DNA from: Anas platyrhynchos
Lineage: Eukaryota > Chordata > Aves > Anseriformes > Anatidae
DNA length: 64,000 nucleotides
Reading direction: 5' to 3'
NCBI RefSeq assembly: GCF_047663525.1
Contig: NC_092597.1
Span: 16,762,501-16,826,500 of the forward strand
Positions 48,916 through 62,216 of this stretch are shown here, in pieces (within the stretch, counting starts at the first letter, position 1; each line of letters opens with the position of its first letter). A model generated the notes under the pieces. The model saw nothing but the letters and a program-made list of their open reading frames with translations. It ran no database searches and was not told the origin of the DNA. Both the position numbers and the translations under genes were made by a program.

Positions 48916-51820
48916 CTCATTGTTAAACAAAAAGAGCTTCTTTTCTACTTCAGTGCCTACACTTCAAGAAATCACAGTGGCCACCTTCTGTATTTTCCTA
49001 GTAGAAAGCCTGTGGTCAGAAATCAGCATATCCTAACACAGGATGCCACATGAGCAGGATGACAGCAGCCTGGTCCCAGCCTTTCCATCACTATAGGGGT
49101 AAAGAGACCTTTCCCCAGTTCTCTATGCCAGTGGCAACATTAGTCATTAGGAAATAAAAGTAAAGGGTGAACTAAGTTTTAATGAACATTCAGAGTCTGG
49201 ATCCCTGCAAAAATGAAATAATGTACTCTGGGCCCATGATTAATTACGGGCATACCGGGTGACTTCTCACCCTCTTATATTAAAGAGAAGCTAAAACACC
49301 TTACTTCAGAAAAAGAGTAATAAGCGTATGATGTACCTTCATTAAATATAGATGTTGCTCCTTTTACACAGCCATAACACAGAAATCTGATCTTTTTCCA
49401 GCATGTATACACGCACACACACTGTAAGAGCAATAATACAGCAATTAGTGGTACAAACTCCCGAGAAGCAGCGAACTCCCCAGCTTTCTTGCATAAACAT
49501 GTAGGTCTGTACAGGTGAGCTGGTTGGAAGGTTTATGTGAAATTCACCTCAGTAGCCCCTGAAATTAGTTTCCAGCTTTGCTGTGAATGAACAAGACCAG
49601 CATGCCCTGCCTTGCCACCAGCCCAGCCCCACACTGCAGCCAGCAGGGCTTGGAGCAGCTGCCCAAATGCCAAACAATCAACGCTGAGCAGCAGCTCCTA
49701 ATTGTTATCACTTGCATTCATGCCTCTGACTCATTCCCGATCTTTTATTTTTAAACAGTACAGCTCATCTCTAGTGGGGTGGTGAAAGGACTTAGAGCAA
49801 AAGGCAAGAAGTGCTTCTGGCCACCTTTGAAGGCTTTGTGTCTGAGCATGTTGACAGAGACCGGGGATAAACAGCCGTCTGTAAACAGGTCAGGAGAAGA
49901 AGAAAAGCATGGAACAGAAATACAGGCTGCCTTTGATGAGACAGGTCTTAGGTCCCTGCTTTGTGCCACGCTCAAGCACAGCTATTCAAGACTGATGCTG
50001 GTGGAGTTAGGCTGCAGCCTCTTTACAGAAAAGTGCTTACAAGCATAAAAAAGCATGATTTTAATATTGACATATTTATACTAGAGAGCACAAGCATGAT
50101 AATTTTTCCAGCATGAGTCTGAAAGTTTGGTTGTTTGTTTGTGTGGTTTTTTTTTTTAAGTGTTGAAACATTATGCCTCCTCACTGCTACATATTCTGGA
50201 TGCGCAGCAGGTTGTGGACAAGCTGCTTTAGAGTGCTATTAAATTAATAATTCTAATCTATTTGCTTTCTCCCTTCACTGGTACAGAAAGCTCCATCAAA
50301 GTCATGAATCCAATACATCCAGCTTCAGAAAGCAAGCTAAATCCTGACACATCACCAAACAAATCCACACCTTTGAGGACTGAAAACAAGAGCCTCTTCC
50401 CACCTGGAAAAATGATTTGGATTCCTAGGTGCCTAGAGCACCAAAGAGCCCCAAAGTTTCAACATTTCCCTTCCAAGCATCCATGCCCTGCCCCAGTACA
50501 GCGCAACCACTGCTGCAGGAGGAAAAGGAGGAGCCCAGCAAAGCCCTGAGAGGTGAGAGCAGCAGCTGCCATTCCTATGTCAGGGTCTAGCAGAGGTGTC
50601 TTTGCCCAGAGCAGAGAGCTGCCAGCTTGGCCTTGCACCCACTGCATGGAGGTGACAAGCCTGGAAGCACAGAGGCAAAATGTTGAAAGGTGTAAGAGGA
50701 GCACTGCATAGCATGACCCACCTTGAGCCTCACGTCTCACCACCCCACATCACCTCTGCAGGCAAACAGCCAGCTCACCTGCCTTTCCTTCCCTTTTAAA
50801 GCCTTCACCTTAAGCAGGCTGGGCTTTGCCCTAACAGCTCTCAGCTGGCAGCATTCACCTGAACTGCCTTTGAACTTTGGCAGCACCAGCCCCTGAAATC
50901 CCAGGCTTTGCCTGCTCAGCAGGGTTGCCTAAGGGTACTCTTGCGTGGGATGGGGAAGCCTGGCTGGCAGGTAGTGTGCTGCTAGCGTCCCAGTCCCTGG
51001 GATGGGTGGCTTTCCTCCCTTTTCTACGTTTACTATACAAGCAGTAGAGAAAATGCCTGCAGAGGGAGGAGTGCTTGGGGTGGATGGCTGCCGCAGGGTG
51101 TCTCGCTGCGCAGAAAGGGGGAATTTAACTTCATCCGCTCCATTACTGAGCTAGGCATTTAAGTGTCGGGGAACTTATGGGGTCTGTCTTGCCTGGATGT
51201 GTTTTATCCTTTAAAAATGTAGAAATAAAATAAAATTAAAAAATAAAATTATAAACTGTACAAATTGATTGTGTCTTCCGAAGTATGCAGCTCTAATCTA
51301 TGTTCTTATTTGAGCTCTAATTTTATGCCTGCTGGTATTCAGTTATACAGAACTTCAGCAAACATTTATATCTCTCTTAATTATCCCTTTTTCCTATTAA
51401 TTTCTCTTACATTCGATAAATGATCCTTATGCCTGTTGGTTTAAGACTTCCTTGCAAAGTTGTTTTTCCCTGCTTTTCCATGAGCCAGATATTTTAATTT
51501 CTTGCACTATGCCTCATTTGCTAGTAACAATGATGTATTTTCCCTTTCCCCATGTATTTATTTTTACTGAGAGATGCAGCCGTTCATCACATTCAAATGA
51601 AGAATTATTACTTAGCTATTATTATTATTGCTAGTGATGGTATGTAAACAACTATAATGATGTGTGGGCTTGTGTAGGAGCAAAGACCACAATAAGGATG
51701 TTGCCTTAGGGGGGATGAATGAGGCAAACGTGCAAGGATTTAACCAGTGCACCCTCTCCTTGCTGGTTTTGTCTCCTTTAGGAGCTCATGTCAGCTCTTT
51801 GGCCTCTTCCCTTTGGTTTT

Positions 51821-51880
51821 TGGATTGGATTGGATTGGATTGGATTGGATTGGATTGGATTGGATTGGATTGGATTGGGA
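51821..51880. repeat. (TGGAT)n pentanucleotide microsatellite
   Basis: Eleven perfect TGGAT units (51821-51875) end in a variant TGGGA. Because the unit is 5 bases, all three + frames repeat every 15 bases and read Trp-Ile-Gly-Leu-Asp, so the frames crossing it are artefacts. Confidence 0.97.
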
Positions 51881-52492
51881 GCCACTGGTCACTGCGGAGC
51901 CCTCCCCAAAATGCAGGCAGAAATAGCTGCTCCAAGAAGGACACACACCAAGACACCTGTGAACCTGAATGATGTGGTAAAAGGAGTTTTCCCTAAGATT
52001 CTATTGAATATGATGAGGGAGGGTTGCTTTAGATGTGTGTGGGAAAGAGAAAAAGAGGAGCAGTAGATATTTTACAGAGATGACGCCCAAGCATAGCTGC
52101 CAAAAAGCCTGGAAAGAAGCTTTCAGAGACCACTGCTGGGGCAGTTCGGATGCTGTGCGTGGGAAAAGACCCTTCTTACTCTGGTTTCTTCCTCTGGGAA
52201 ATGTGCCTTTTTCATATACATTCTTAATAAATGCACAGAGTTACACCAAAGGTATGAGGCTCTGCTGTTCTCTTTCCTCCCAACTTCTAACAGCCAGCAA
52301 TAACTCATGTATTTGCTCAGCTGTTCAAAGGCAGTTACACTGCTACCACGTGCCAATGATTTTGTCTAGAGTAAGTGTGCAGGTGACAGGGAGAAACAAG
52401 CCACATGCGAGTCTTTGGTTGTGTTCACAGGCAAATTAAAAACAGCAGAAAATAGGGAGGGAGCATGAAGAAAGAGCCAGAACTGAATGGGG

Positions 52493-52520
52493 AAAAAAAA
52501 AAAAGAAGAAAAAAAAAAAA
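52493..52520. repeat. A-rich tract
   Basis: Two runs of twelve A residues are separated by GAAG. No retroelement body could be recognised upstream. Confidence 0.85.
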
Positions 52521-53110
52521 CAGCTCTTTGGCAGACCCATAAAGAAAATTCAGAGTAATAAAGAAAGTTCAGTCTCTTTATTCTGTGCTGCCAGCAATTT
52601 ACTGCCCTAAAATGAAGGCAGTTGGCTTTAGGAGGATGAGCCTTGAAGACAGTAAAATTTCAGTACTGCATATTAGCCTGGCTCCCCTTCTCACAGTCGG
52701 AGTGTGAGCAGAAGAAAGAAACATCAGCCCAGTCCTCCCTCATCCCACCCTTTCTGTCTGCTGCAGGCTTGACACCAGGAGACCAGCCCGACCTGGTGAG
52801 GCTCTCCAGGGATGTCTCTAAATATGGCACAAGAAAGAGTATTTTGCTGCAATAACTGTTCCTTGGAAACATGTAGCCTTGGTCATAAGTTTCCCAAGAC
52901 CACTGCAAAAGGCTTCTCTTGACCTTGGCTCGTAACATCTGGCTCCAGGACAGACCCATCTGTGGCTCCCCAGAGCTGCTTTTCCAGCTGAAGACCGAGA
53001 CTGGAGCCTCACTGCATTTTTCTGTATATTCCTTAATGCTAAACCCTTCCTAGCTTTGTCTGAGTTTCCTTTCTCAGTTCACCTTTCTAAAAGCTTTTGG
53101 TTTGTTTGTA

Positions 53111-53125
53111 TTTTTTTTTTTTTTT
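53111..53125. repeat. Poly(T) run
   Basis: Fifteen consecutive T residues. Confidence 0.85.
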
Positions 53126-55249
53126 ATTTTTAATACCAGTAATTTTCAAAAATAAACATTTTGAGCAAACCAACAGGAGGAAAATCCACTTAGGATCTCC
53201 AAAGAGCTTACGAAGGAGTTTTTACAAAGAGCTGACAAGAGTGGAGAAATATCTTAAAACATATTTTACGAATTCAGCAACCTGCTTTGAAATACATATT
53301 TCAGCCTTTCTCCTCCAAAAAGAGGGGTGAGAGTGAAAGAAAGATGGGGAAATGAAAAAATCATCTGTGTCAGGAGTATGGTAAATATCACTAACCAAAC
53401 ACTCAAGATTTAATGTACACCAGAGCCCAGAAAGTTTTCATATTTATTACAGCTATGTTGTATTCTTTGCTGTATTTTGGAAGAGCTTCCCTGCATTAAA
53501 ACACCATTCATATCTTCTGCCACTTTTGTTCCCATTTGTCTCTAACTAGCTAGAATTAAGCATTAAAATAAGGTATGGTTTGCACAACTCCTTTATGCCA
53601 CCAAGGATTTGGCTTCTAGTGGCTTTCAGAGGATGGGGAGCAAAAGCTACAGCCCCATCTGGTCCCAGGCAGCTGAAAACTGGCGTGGTCCCTATGAGTA
53701 CCAGCATTTTATAAATTTGCCATTTGGGTCTCCGTGGTGCTGTACCCAGAGGAATGTGTGGGCTCCCCCATTGTGGAGGGCAGAGCAAGGAGGTGCCACT
53801 GCCAGAGAAAAACACGAATTTCAGCATGGACAATCTGACCCCATGGAACCTGGCTGAGATGAGCTGAGGGACACATATTGGTTCTTCGCTGATAACCTTA
53901 CCCCAGACTTTATCCAGGTCTGGGGTTGGGTGCACTGTCACTTAGTATTCCCCACATTCCTCTGCTGTTGCTTTGCTGCATTTCTGCAGGGCTGGTTCAT
54001 GTTTTTTTTAACTCTCCATCCTTTCCTCCCAGAAAGACCTTTCTCAGCTTGTTTGTTTGCTTGTTCCCTTCCACGAGATCCTTCAACAAAATCACAATCT
54101 GTCAAAAACAAGGCGTCTGCATTTCTGAGCCCTCACTGCTTTTCCAGGTAATTTATGAAAATGGAAGAGCCTGTTTCAAGCGTAATCCAATTTGCTCTCT
54201 CTCAGCATCATAAGCACATTTGGAGCCAGATAAGACAATTATCACATGGATCTTTAATACCTGCAATTTATAGCTAAAAGGTTTATTCTGATAACTTTGT
54301 TTTCAAGTGCCATGTGCTAAAACACAGCGATGGGGGCTCTGCGGCAGTGAGACAGCAAAACACTCCCTGCAGCGTTTCAGCTGGCACATCCATGCCACCC
54401 CAGTGCAGGGCAGGTTTCTGGGGAGAGGAGATACTCAGAGCAGCAATATGTGGGCACAAATTACCTTGTTCCTTGGAGGAAAGGCGTGGGGCAAGCAGAA
54501 GACAGGGCTTGACTTTGTGGCACTTGGTGGCCACACTAGGAGATGGCATGGAGGCACCCCATGGAGGCACCAGCTTCGACATGGAGCAATTTTTACAAAG
54601 CACCCAGGGACAGGGGGTTGCTACTGAAACATCTTTTCATAACCAATTTCCAGTTCCCAGATTTAACTTCCATATGTAGCCCTCAGTCTCTTGCAGAGCA
54701 GGAACTCAGGGACTTACAGTCACTCTCAGGGCTGGGCACCAAGAGGTCCATATTTTCAAGAGAGCTCAGTGAAGTTGTTAGCAAGCCTGCAAATATTTCC
54801 TTTTTAGCACCAGGCTTGAATACTGATATCACAATATATTGCTGCTCATTAGAAAAAGAATCTGATTTCTAATTGAATTACTAGCTTTTCATCATTGTTT
54901 ATGACTCAGGGTGCAGAACTGAAATATTCTAATTATTTCATGATAAGAAGTGAAGATAGGAATTTATTTCATCATGTGGAATGGTCTGTGACAATGTCTA
55001 TTTTCAACAGATAAGGTCTGATCTGATAGAGAATTTGCTTGTTTCATTTATGTGAGTGGAGCCAATAGTTAACCATAGAAAGCAGCCAGGAAAGTCTTGA
55101 GAGAGCTAAAGGTAGGCACTTTTCAATTCAATTTAATGTGCAGCCCTTGAGCATTATTAGTGTTTGTATTTGGTCAGCAGTGAGAAATCAAGTATATTAT
55201 GACCATGTGCTGTAGACTTGCAAATAAAAAAGTGATGTATTTTTGTAAG

Positions 55250-55830
55250 GCAAAAATTAATTATTTCAATATGTTTATAATTCTATAAAAACAAGCCGCC
55301 ACAACAATTCAAGAGCCACATTAGTTCTCTTAGCTATGTATCTAGGGCACTACCCTAATTTCTTATCAATCCAAATAGAAGAATATTTTATAGGAGTTAA
55401 GAGTTAAGACTCTTTGATGTTCGTGTGCTTCTTTGGAGAATTTTGCTAGGGAGATCTTATATCTAACGCTATTTTAGCTATCTCTGATATATCCGAGCCA
55501 TCAGAATATCGCAGCTCAGAAGGTCTGTGGTGCATTTCTTTGGGGACTTCATTAGTGGAAGATACCCTCACTCAGTATGTGAGGTGCTTTTGATGCATCA
55601 TTCATACACACGATAATCAACTCTGCATCACGCGGTGGGGGTGGGGAGATATTTTGTGTAGCAATTTATAACGGCAACCCAAACAGCGCCCTAACATTTA
55701 AAGGCATTATTTGCATACGTATAACATTAACTAAAGATTTTCAAGCAATAAACTCCTTGTATCGGCTCATACCCACATGACCAATTAGTTTTTCCTCCGT
55801 AGATAATTCGACCTGCAAATTACCCAGGAT
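55250..55830. promoter_or_regulatory. Candidate conserved noncoding element with POU octamer and homeodomain sites
   Basis: This is a long, repeat-free stretch with high word complexity and several CpGs despite its high AT content. It has an exact ATTTGCAT octamer (POU/Oct type) at 55709-55716, CCAATTAG (homeodomain core, and CCAAT) near 55781, and ATGTTTATAA near 55270. No frame of note crosses it. Such texture is typical of deeply conserved enhancers in vertebrate gene deserts. The call needs alignment evidence I do not have. Confidence 0.35.
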
Positions 55831-56970
55831 GTTTTGCTCTGAGTTTTGCTCTGACCCGTGCCTGAATCCAGAGAAAAGTCAGGGTAAGTGCAGGAGCCCG
55901 AATGGCAGCAGTGTGCGGGGTGATGAGCAGCCAGAGGGGGTGCTTCAAAGGAAGTAAAAACCAGTCAGATTGAGAATAACCGAGGAATGAACTGAGCTGC
56001 TTGTTGCATGGTGCCTCTCCACGATGTTTTTGCCTTTCCCAAGGAACTACAATGGATTTGAGGCAAAGCAGATAAAGCCCGTAAGTTAGGCTGCTCATCC
56101 CAGGGGGAGTCTCACAGATTTAGCAAGAAAGAAAAGTCTCAATGAGTAAACGATGGAATGGGAATTTTACCTTTTTTGGAAGACGATATTTGGCCCTAAG
56201 GCAGGCAAAGATTATCCATTCTCTACGCTTCTTATTTATACCTTCAGGAACTGACAGCTCTTCTAAAAGCAGACTGACGGTTTTTAGACAGTCTGAGGTT
56301 TAAAATTAGGCACTGGAACTAATAGGCTGTTATTGTCTCATAATTATATTTGACATGATGCTTTTAACTCTTCTGTGAAACATCATCCTGCATCAAATGG
56401 AGCCGGGATGCCGTAGCATTGTGCTGTGCAGGAGCAGACAGCAGCCATGCCATGCCACAGGGGTACCAAGGCTCTTTCCATCTCCCTCTGGACAATACAC
56501 AGAGGCCACAGTTCAAGAGAAAAAGCCCAGCTGGGTGAGGCCATCTCTTTTTTTCTTCCTTCCCTTGTCACAGCCCAAGGCTCAGAGCAGGCACGTTTCC
56601 GTCACAGAAGTCAGGCAGGCACCAGCCTCCTGTCAGCAGAAGGAAAAACACAGGGTTGCAACTCAAATCCCCTGAGCTGCACGAGGCATTTAGGAGCTTC
56701 AGGTTTTAATTCTGTTGCCCAAGCTCCTGGAGCAGTGACCTTCAAGGCAGTGCCTTGACAACTTGTGCTTTTTAATAAAGCACAGGCTGGTGGAAGGCAG
56801 TTAATTTACATGGGGTTTCATTCTTTGAGCTCTGTCATAAGTGCACCAGCCTCGCTTATTGAATTCCCCAGTCGATAGAGCATCCAACTGCAGCACATTC
56901 ACATCCAAGTGCCCAAATGAAGCACCTGTTCTCAGTTACTTGAGGATTAATTTCTCTTTTCCACTTTGTT

Positions 56971-57000
56971 CCCTTCCTTTCTTTCTTTCTCTCTCTCTCT
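56971..57000. repeat. CTTT/CT pyrimidine tract
   Basis: Thirty consecutive pyrimidines pass from CTTT units to (CT)n. Confidence 0.9.
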
Positions 57001-57190
57001 GTTTTTGGCTTTTCATTCTCCTGGCACAGACACAAATACTAGGAGCTCCAACTGGAGATGCAGCCACCTTAAGTAGCCCTTTTATTTGCTTTGTACCTTT
57101 TATTTGCTTTTCTTGGCTCTTTCAGCTGCCTCTCTCTGACTGCAAGCCCAGTTCAAACCAATCCATGCAATCTAATGCAAGCCAAGGTGC

Positions 57191-57249
57191 TTTGTGTGTG
57201 TGTTGTTTTTTTTTTGTTTGTTTTTGTTTTTGTTTTTGTTTTTGTTTTG
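57191..57249. repeat. T/G-rich repeat ending in (TTTTTG)n
   Basis: A short TG array, a T run and then about four TTTTTG units. Frames across it read Phe-Val or Phe-Cys periodic peptide and are not genes. Confidence 0.9.
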
Positions 57250-57535
57250 GGGGTAGAATTTTATAAAACCAGTCAATGAAAAAGAAAAATCCCCATATTC
57301 CAAGCAGGTCTTACTGCCTTACCAGGTTCTGCTATCAGATGTAGCACCACCCAGGCAAAGTGCTTGAGCACAAGTACCCTAAGGAGCTGAGTAGATCCCC
57401 TAAAGCCACCCCTTTACCCGGGCCATGTAGTCCCACATGCCCTCAGTTATCTCCCCGATGAAGAGCAGAGCACCCTCACCACAGCTCTTTGCAGAGCCAA
57501 GCGCACAGACTGTGGTTTGACCCAGAAACCTTTAC

Positions 57536-57549
57536 TTTTTTTTTTTTTT
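57536..57549. repeat. Poly(T) run
   Basis: Fourteen consecutive T residues. Confidence 0.85.
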
Positions 57550-59676
57550 CTCCATCAGCTACACTGGGATAGGATGAAGAAAGAGATCTTTTTGAGTGTC
57601 TGGGGATGGTTGTTATGGGTTAATTAATGCTTCAGCAGTGGTGATATATAAGGGAGAGTTATGCATGTTTAAGGTGATTCATGCTGCCTCACTGGATTTA
57701 AGTCTAATGGGAAACTTATTTCACTGTATTTATGGGTAACGTCCGTCCACATCCCAGATATGTCCCCAGGGAGCCTTCTCTCCACGGCCATCCAACTCCT
57801 ATGAAGAAATATGGACTCCTCTGTACCCATCTTGGCCGTAAATTTGCAATTAAGAGAACGGTTCATTTACTCCTCGGTGATGCCGAGGCGCTGCTAACCC
57901 GCGGCTCTGTCAGGCTGGTCCCTTTCCCTGCCTGCCCCGCTGCAACCCCAGCCAACAGCCCAGCTCCCAGGGGAGCTGCACCTCCCCAGCTTGGCTTTGC
58001 AGCTCTTTCTCTTTTCATCCACTTCTCAGAGCCATCGGATGCATTGATGGGACAGATCCAAGCCTGATTTTTGTCTGTATGAGCTGCTCGCACCTCCCAG
58101 CCCAGCCACCACTGCCCTGGTCCCCCCCCAGCTGCCGTCCTTGTCCTCCCCTGAGGTTTGACTCACACGTGCCCTCGAGGCAGAGCCGTTTTTGGATGGG
58201 CCCTCCAGGGCCAGCTTTGCTTTACATGACATTATGTGATTAATTTCCCGCTGAGGTGGCAGGAATAGAATGGTGACACGACAATCTGTTTAAATTCTCA
58301 TTTCTATCTTCTCTCTCCCCCCTCCTCTTTCTTTTATTGTTTCTTGGCTTATGCTAAGCCTCAAGGAACTGCTGTCTCGTAACCCTCCACCATCTGCTGT
58401 GCCGCAAGCAGAGAGGGGCTGGGGACGGAGCTGTTTTCTCTTCCCTCTTCCTCCCTTTCCCCTCTGCCAGGATTTTTGCGTGCTCACAGCTCCCTTTGGG
58501 CATATTCTGCCTCCAGCAAGCCAAGGGCCGCCGAGGTCTGGGCTGCTAAATTAACCTGCAGACATACTAGCATCCAAATATTCAGAGCCCAGCATTATCT
58601 GGGTGTACACACAAACATGGGAGTCTGTAATACATGCCACGTACAGGAGCAAGAATACAACCTGAGCACTTCTGTTCACAGGCAGAGAGAGGCAGGAGGA
58701 AGGGAAAGGAGAAATATAGATTTCACCAAACTTCTTTGCACAGTTCCCGGAGCAATGTTGAGCTTCAGCCCCAAATACCAGAGTGCCTGGGTCCAAGGTC
58801 CATTCAGCATTGGGTTACATTTAGGCAGGAATTAAGTGCCACCAATTCTGAAGACTTCCCTGCCTGAAACAAAGCCTTCAAGAACAGACTTTCAGAGAAA
58901 ACTCATTTGTCTGTGTAATCCAAACTCTTCCACCAAGGGTTTTTGTTGCATTAAGAAATATGCTCAAAACCCATTTTCCCCATTAGGAGGGTGCTGGCGA
59001 CTGCAGTCCCAGCCTGGAGGTAACATCAATGGTTTCAAAATGTGCTGGAGATGTTGCACATGCGAATGCATCTGTCTCCCCTGGCACAATAGGGCCGTGA
59101 CCTATTTGGATGCTAGGCATGAATATATAAATATTAAATAAATTCTAAACTGCTACATCAATTCAATACCTCCGTGAAAACCTTAGACTGAGGCTTTTTC
59201 AGACCAGCCAAATTCAGGCTGTTTTCCTTTTGGGACAGTTTTATCTGGGTGCCGTGTTTAACCCATTAGAGCTCTTTGTTGTGCCGAGCTGGAACACATG
59301 TTGAACAAAAGAAAGTGCAAAGATTTTGTAAGGAAACAAAGAAAAATCTTAGTCTAGCCCTGTCCTTGTCACTGCTCAGTCCAAGCTTCAGGAGCAGGCT
59401 GGGGCTGAGCACAGCATCCCAGTGGCACCCCGTGGGAGCATGAGGGAAGTTTGGATGCCTTCCCTCCACTTCTCCAGGGAAACACAGCTGGGAAAATAGA
59501 AGAAAAAATCAGCTGAATACATGAAACTAGAGTGGAAGGAGGGTGATCTTACCCCCCATCCATATGATAGTATGGGATTTGGCCCCCTGGGTTAGGTTTT
59601 CTAGAGTGAAGATTGGATGTGGGGATGTGCGTTGCAGTGTGCCACAATATTCAAATCAATTTCCCAGGACTGTGTG

Positions 59677-59895
59677 CACAAAACTATGGCATTACCAGCA
59701 ACACCACCAGAGTTTCCTGAATTAATTCAAGACTTAGGGTCTGTGTTAAATGATTCTCATAAATTAAATTTTATGGAATATATAATTGTCCGCAATGTTT
59801 CCTATGCTCTACTCCAAGATATGCACCAGATCTCAGATCAAGCTGAGATCATACAAACCACAGTAACAGACAATTTCTATCCCGAAATAACTTAG
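59677..59895 (+). other. Unassigned open stretch of 73 codons
   Basis: This part of the + frame begins at an internal Met codon at 59677 and ends at a TAG at 59893-59895. Its composition is more protein-like than most chance frames here: acidic and hydrophobic residues alternate (PEFPELIQDLG, then NFMEYIIVRNVSY), with few Cys, Trp or Arg. I do not recognise the family. A MIR core lies about 55 bases downstream. It could be a mobile-element relic or chance in AT-rich DNA. There is no evidence of splicing or of a promoter. Confidence 0.2.
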
Positions 59896-59949
59896 TTGGG
59901 GGTGGCAGAAGTGCAATCTCTCTTTCAAAGCAACTCAGATCCATCCAAA

Positions 59950-60015
59950 GACTCGCCCAAGGTCACACAGGAAGCCAAAGGCAGAGCCAAGACTTCAACC
60001 CAGCCCTCCAGCTAA
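59950..60015 (-). mobile_element. MIR SINE core fragment, reverse orientation
   Basis: CGCCCAAGGTCACACAGGAA, then GGCAGAGCCAAGACTTCAACCCAG, is the reverse complement of the conserved MIR core, one of the most recognisable ancient SINE segments. Only the core and part of the tRNA-like side remain. Confidence 0.85.
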
Positions 60016-62216
60016 TTCCTGCCCCCTGAAACTTACCCTTTCCTCCTCAGCGCTGAGTGAGAAAAATTATTACAGAAATCTCAAGTTCAAACTACTTGCT
60101 GCTTGGAGAGCAGCCCATGTCCTGGCTGCTTTATCAGTTTGTGTGGAAAGACTCCAAGACATTACTTATATTGACTCAATATTAAATGGCAATAACCACC
60201 ACGACAGATTTACTGTCTGACGATGTCTTCCTGCCTGCTGTAGTAGCAGTACTGATAAATTTTTTGCTCATTAGAAGATTTAGGTGCTCAGTTCCTCCAG
60301 CAACATTTTGAATTTTTCCATTTGAGGGAGCATCAAACCCTTATAAACCATGTTTTATCGGGGAAAGATCACACCTGGCACTATTGTGCTGTGTGAGGCG
60401 GATTTTTCCTGGGAGCGATGCTGCGTTTGAAGGCACCATTTGACTTACAAGCTGTCAGGGCCATGCAGCAGCAACCCACGAGCAGATCAGGGATGGGAGG
60501 ACACGGTCAGCAGGATGGAACCCAGCAGGATGTGTAAGGAGGAAAAATCTTAATTACAGACCTACGAAAGAGTAATATGTCCTACTCTTTCTGCCTCCTC
60601 AGGGGAAGCCTGTGTTGTATAATTCTCAACTCCTCTTGGAAAATCAGAGTGCTGTTTCCTACCTGGCTTGCTCCTCAGCCCTGGAAATCCCTGCCAAGTC
60701 CCTCCCGCAGAGCATCACTTATGCAGGGCGGTGGAGCATCCCACGTCCCTGGGGCTAAGGGTTTAATAGAGCTCGGACTGCATATAGCTCAGCGGCATTT
60801 CGGTACCACTCAGCCAGGGGATGGCCGGGGCAGGGGGACCTTCTGGATGGGCTGGCAGAGCCACAGGGGTGGTGGGTTTGGTGTGTTGGCTTGTTTACTT
60901 ACTGGTTATTGGGTTCGAGCACAGGGCTGCAAACTGGGGCTGCTTTTAAGCAAGCAGATGGGCCTTACTGCCACAGACATCCCGCACCCATTGAAGCGGG
61001 GCTGCTTTCATACTGCTTTCAGCAGGGCCAGGCTCTCAGGCTGTGCTTGCTCATTAATTTCTCTTGTCTTTGTTTGCCTAAGTATGATGCAGGTGACTGA
61101 AGTGATGAAACCATTTTAGTTGCTTTTGGGTTTTTGAGCTGCAATTGGCTCTTGCCTGCTTCTGCAAATCCATGCAAGCATTCATCCACCCTGCTGCAAA
61201 CATCAAAAATAGCCTAAATGCCCCCAGTGCTCCCTTTTGCACCACCGAAAATAGTAAGAGGCAACAAAAGCAAGGCAACAAACATAAAGCCTAAGGTCAG
61301 GAAGGCTGTGTACAGCACTTGCTGCTTGCTTGTGTCGGCTCCCTGCATGCACACAGCAACGAGATGGACCTTGTCACAGCCATATGCCAGAGGGAAGCAG
61401 AGAGAAATGATTTTTCTGATACTTCCTGCTCTCAGAAGGGCTTTGCGGATCTCACCTTGCTCTCCAGTGCTGTTGCTCTCTCATTAGGAGCAGTCAGCAG
61501 GCTGCTGGTGCCCAGGGGCAGCACTGGGGTCTGTGCTCTGCAGCTCCGGGCTGTCCCCCCGCTGGGCTGCTCTCCTGCTCACCTCCCCCTAATGGACGTA
61601 CACAAATATATGTATTTTCACACACATCAAAGGGGGAAGGGGAGAGAAACGCCAACAATTAATCTCAGGCTTGGACCGAAGATCTGCTTCTCCCCGCTAA
61701 ATGTCAGGATCTGTGTCCAGCCCTTGAAGAGATGAAATAAGGCTAATGAGCTTGCGGTGCAGGAGACGTGGTTCTGCACTTGACCCCAGACACAGAAATA
61801 GGCACTGGAGGGAATATTATAACTAAGCACCTATTTGCTGAGTGCCTCTGTTGTCTGCCCGCTCTGTGCTGATGGGGTCTCTCGTTGTTCCCTGCTGAGC
61901 AGGCACAGGACACGTGCAGGGTGGTGCTCAAAGAGATGCTCAGTTTTCAGCGTGGGCTTCTGGGCTTTGCAGGAGTTCAAAGACACGCAGGAATGCAGGA
62001 GCGGGTAGGAGAATGGCACAAGCAGCTGTGTTCTATGACTCGAGACCTCATTAAAAAGCATTTCCATCCAGGCTTTTCCCTCTCCGCTGACTCCAATTAC
62101 CCCATTTGCTGTCTGCATGCTGCCCATCAAATCTAATGGCTACTGCAGGTGATGAACCCCTGCGGGCTGTCACAGAGAGCAGCTCCCCAGGCGAGCAGGA
62201 GGGATGTGTGTGCTCA

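Larger units (their letters stand above)
47025..59900. other. Gene-free interval
   Basis: No supportable exon. Contents are an (AT)12 array with a neighbouring perfect hairpin (48.8-48.9 kb), a TGGAT pentanucleotide array (51.8 kb) and A, T, CT and TTTTG tracts. A candidate regulatory block lies at 55.25-55.83 kb, and an unassigned 73-codon open stretch at 59677-59895. Confidence 0.5.

Noticed and set aside
51664-52066. Frames with Trp-Ile-Gly-Leu-Asp repeats, looking like a repeat protein
   Set aside because: The period comes from a 5-base microsatellite read in triplets; flanking residues are not conserved-looking.
60890-60935. GGGTTCGAGC segment resembling a tRNA T-loop
   Set aside because: No acceptor stem, D-arm or anticodon arm could be built around it.
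60577-61119. 180-codon + frame starting MSYSFC
   Set aside because: No domain, heavy Cys/Gly/Ser/Arg content typical of translated non-coding DNA, no promoter or splice context.
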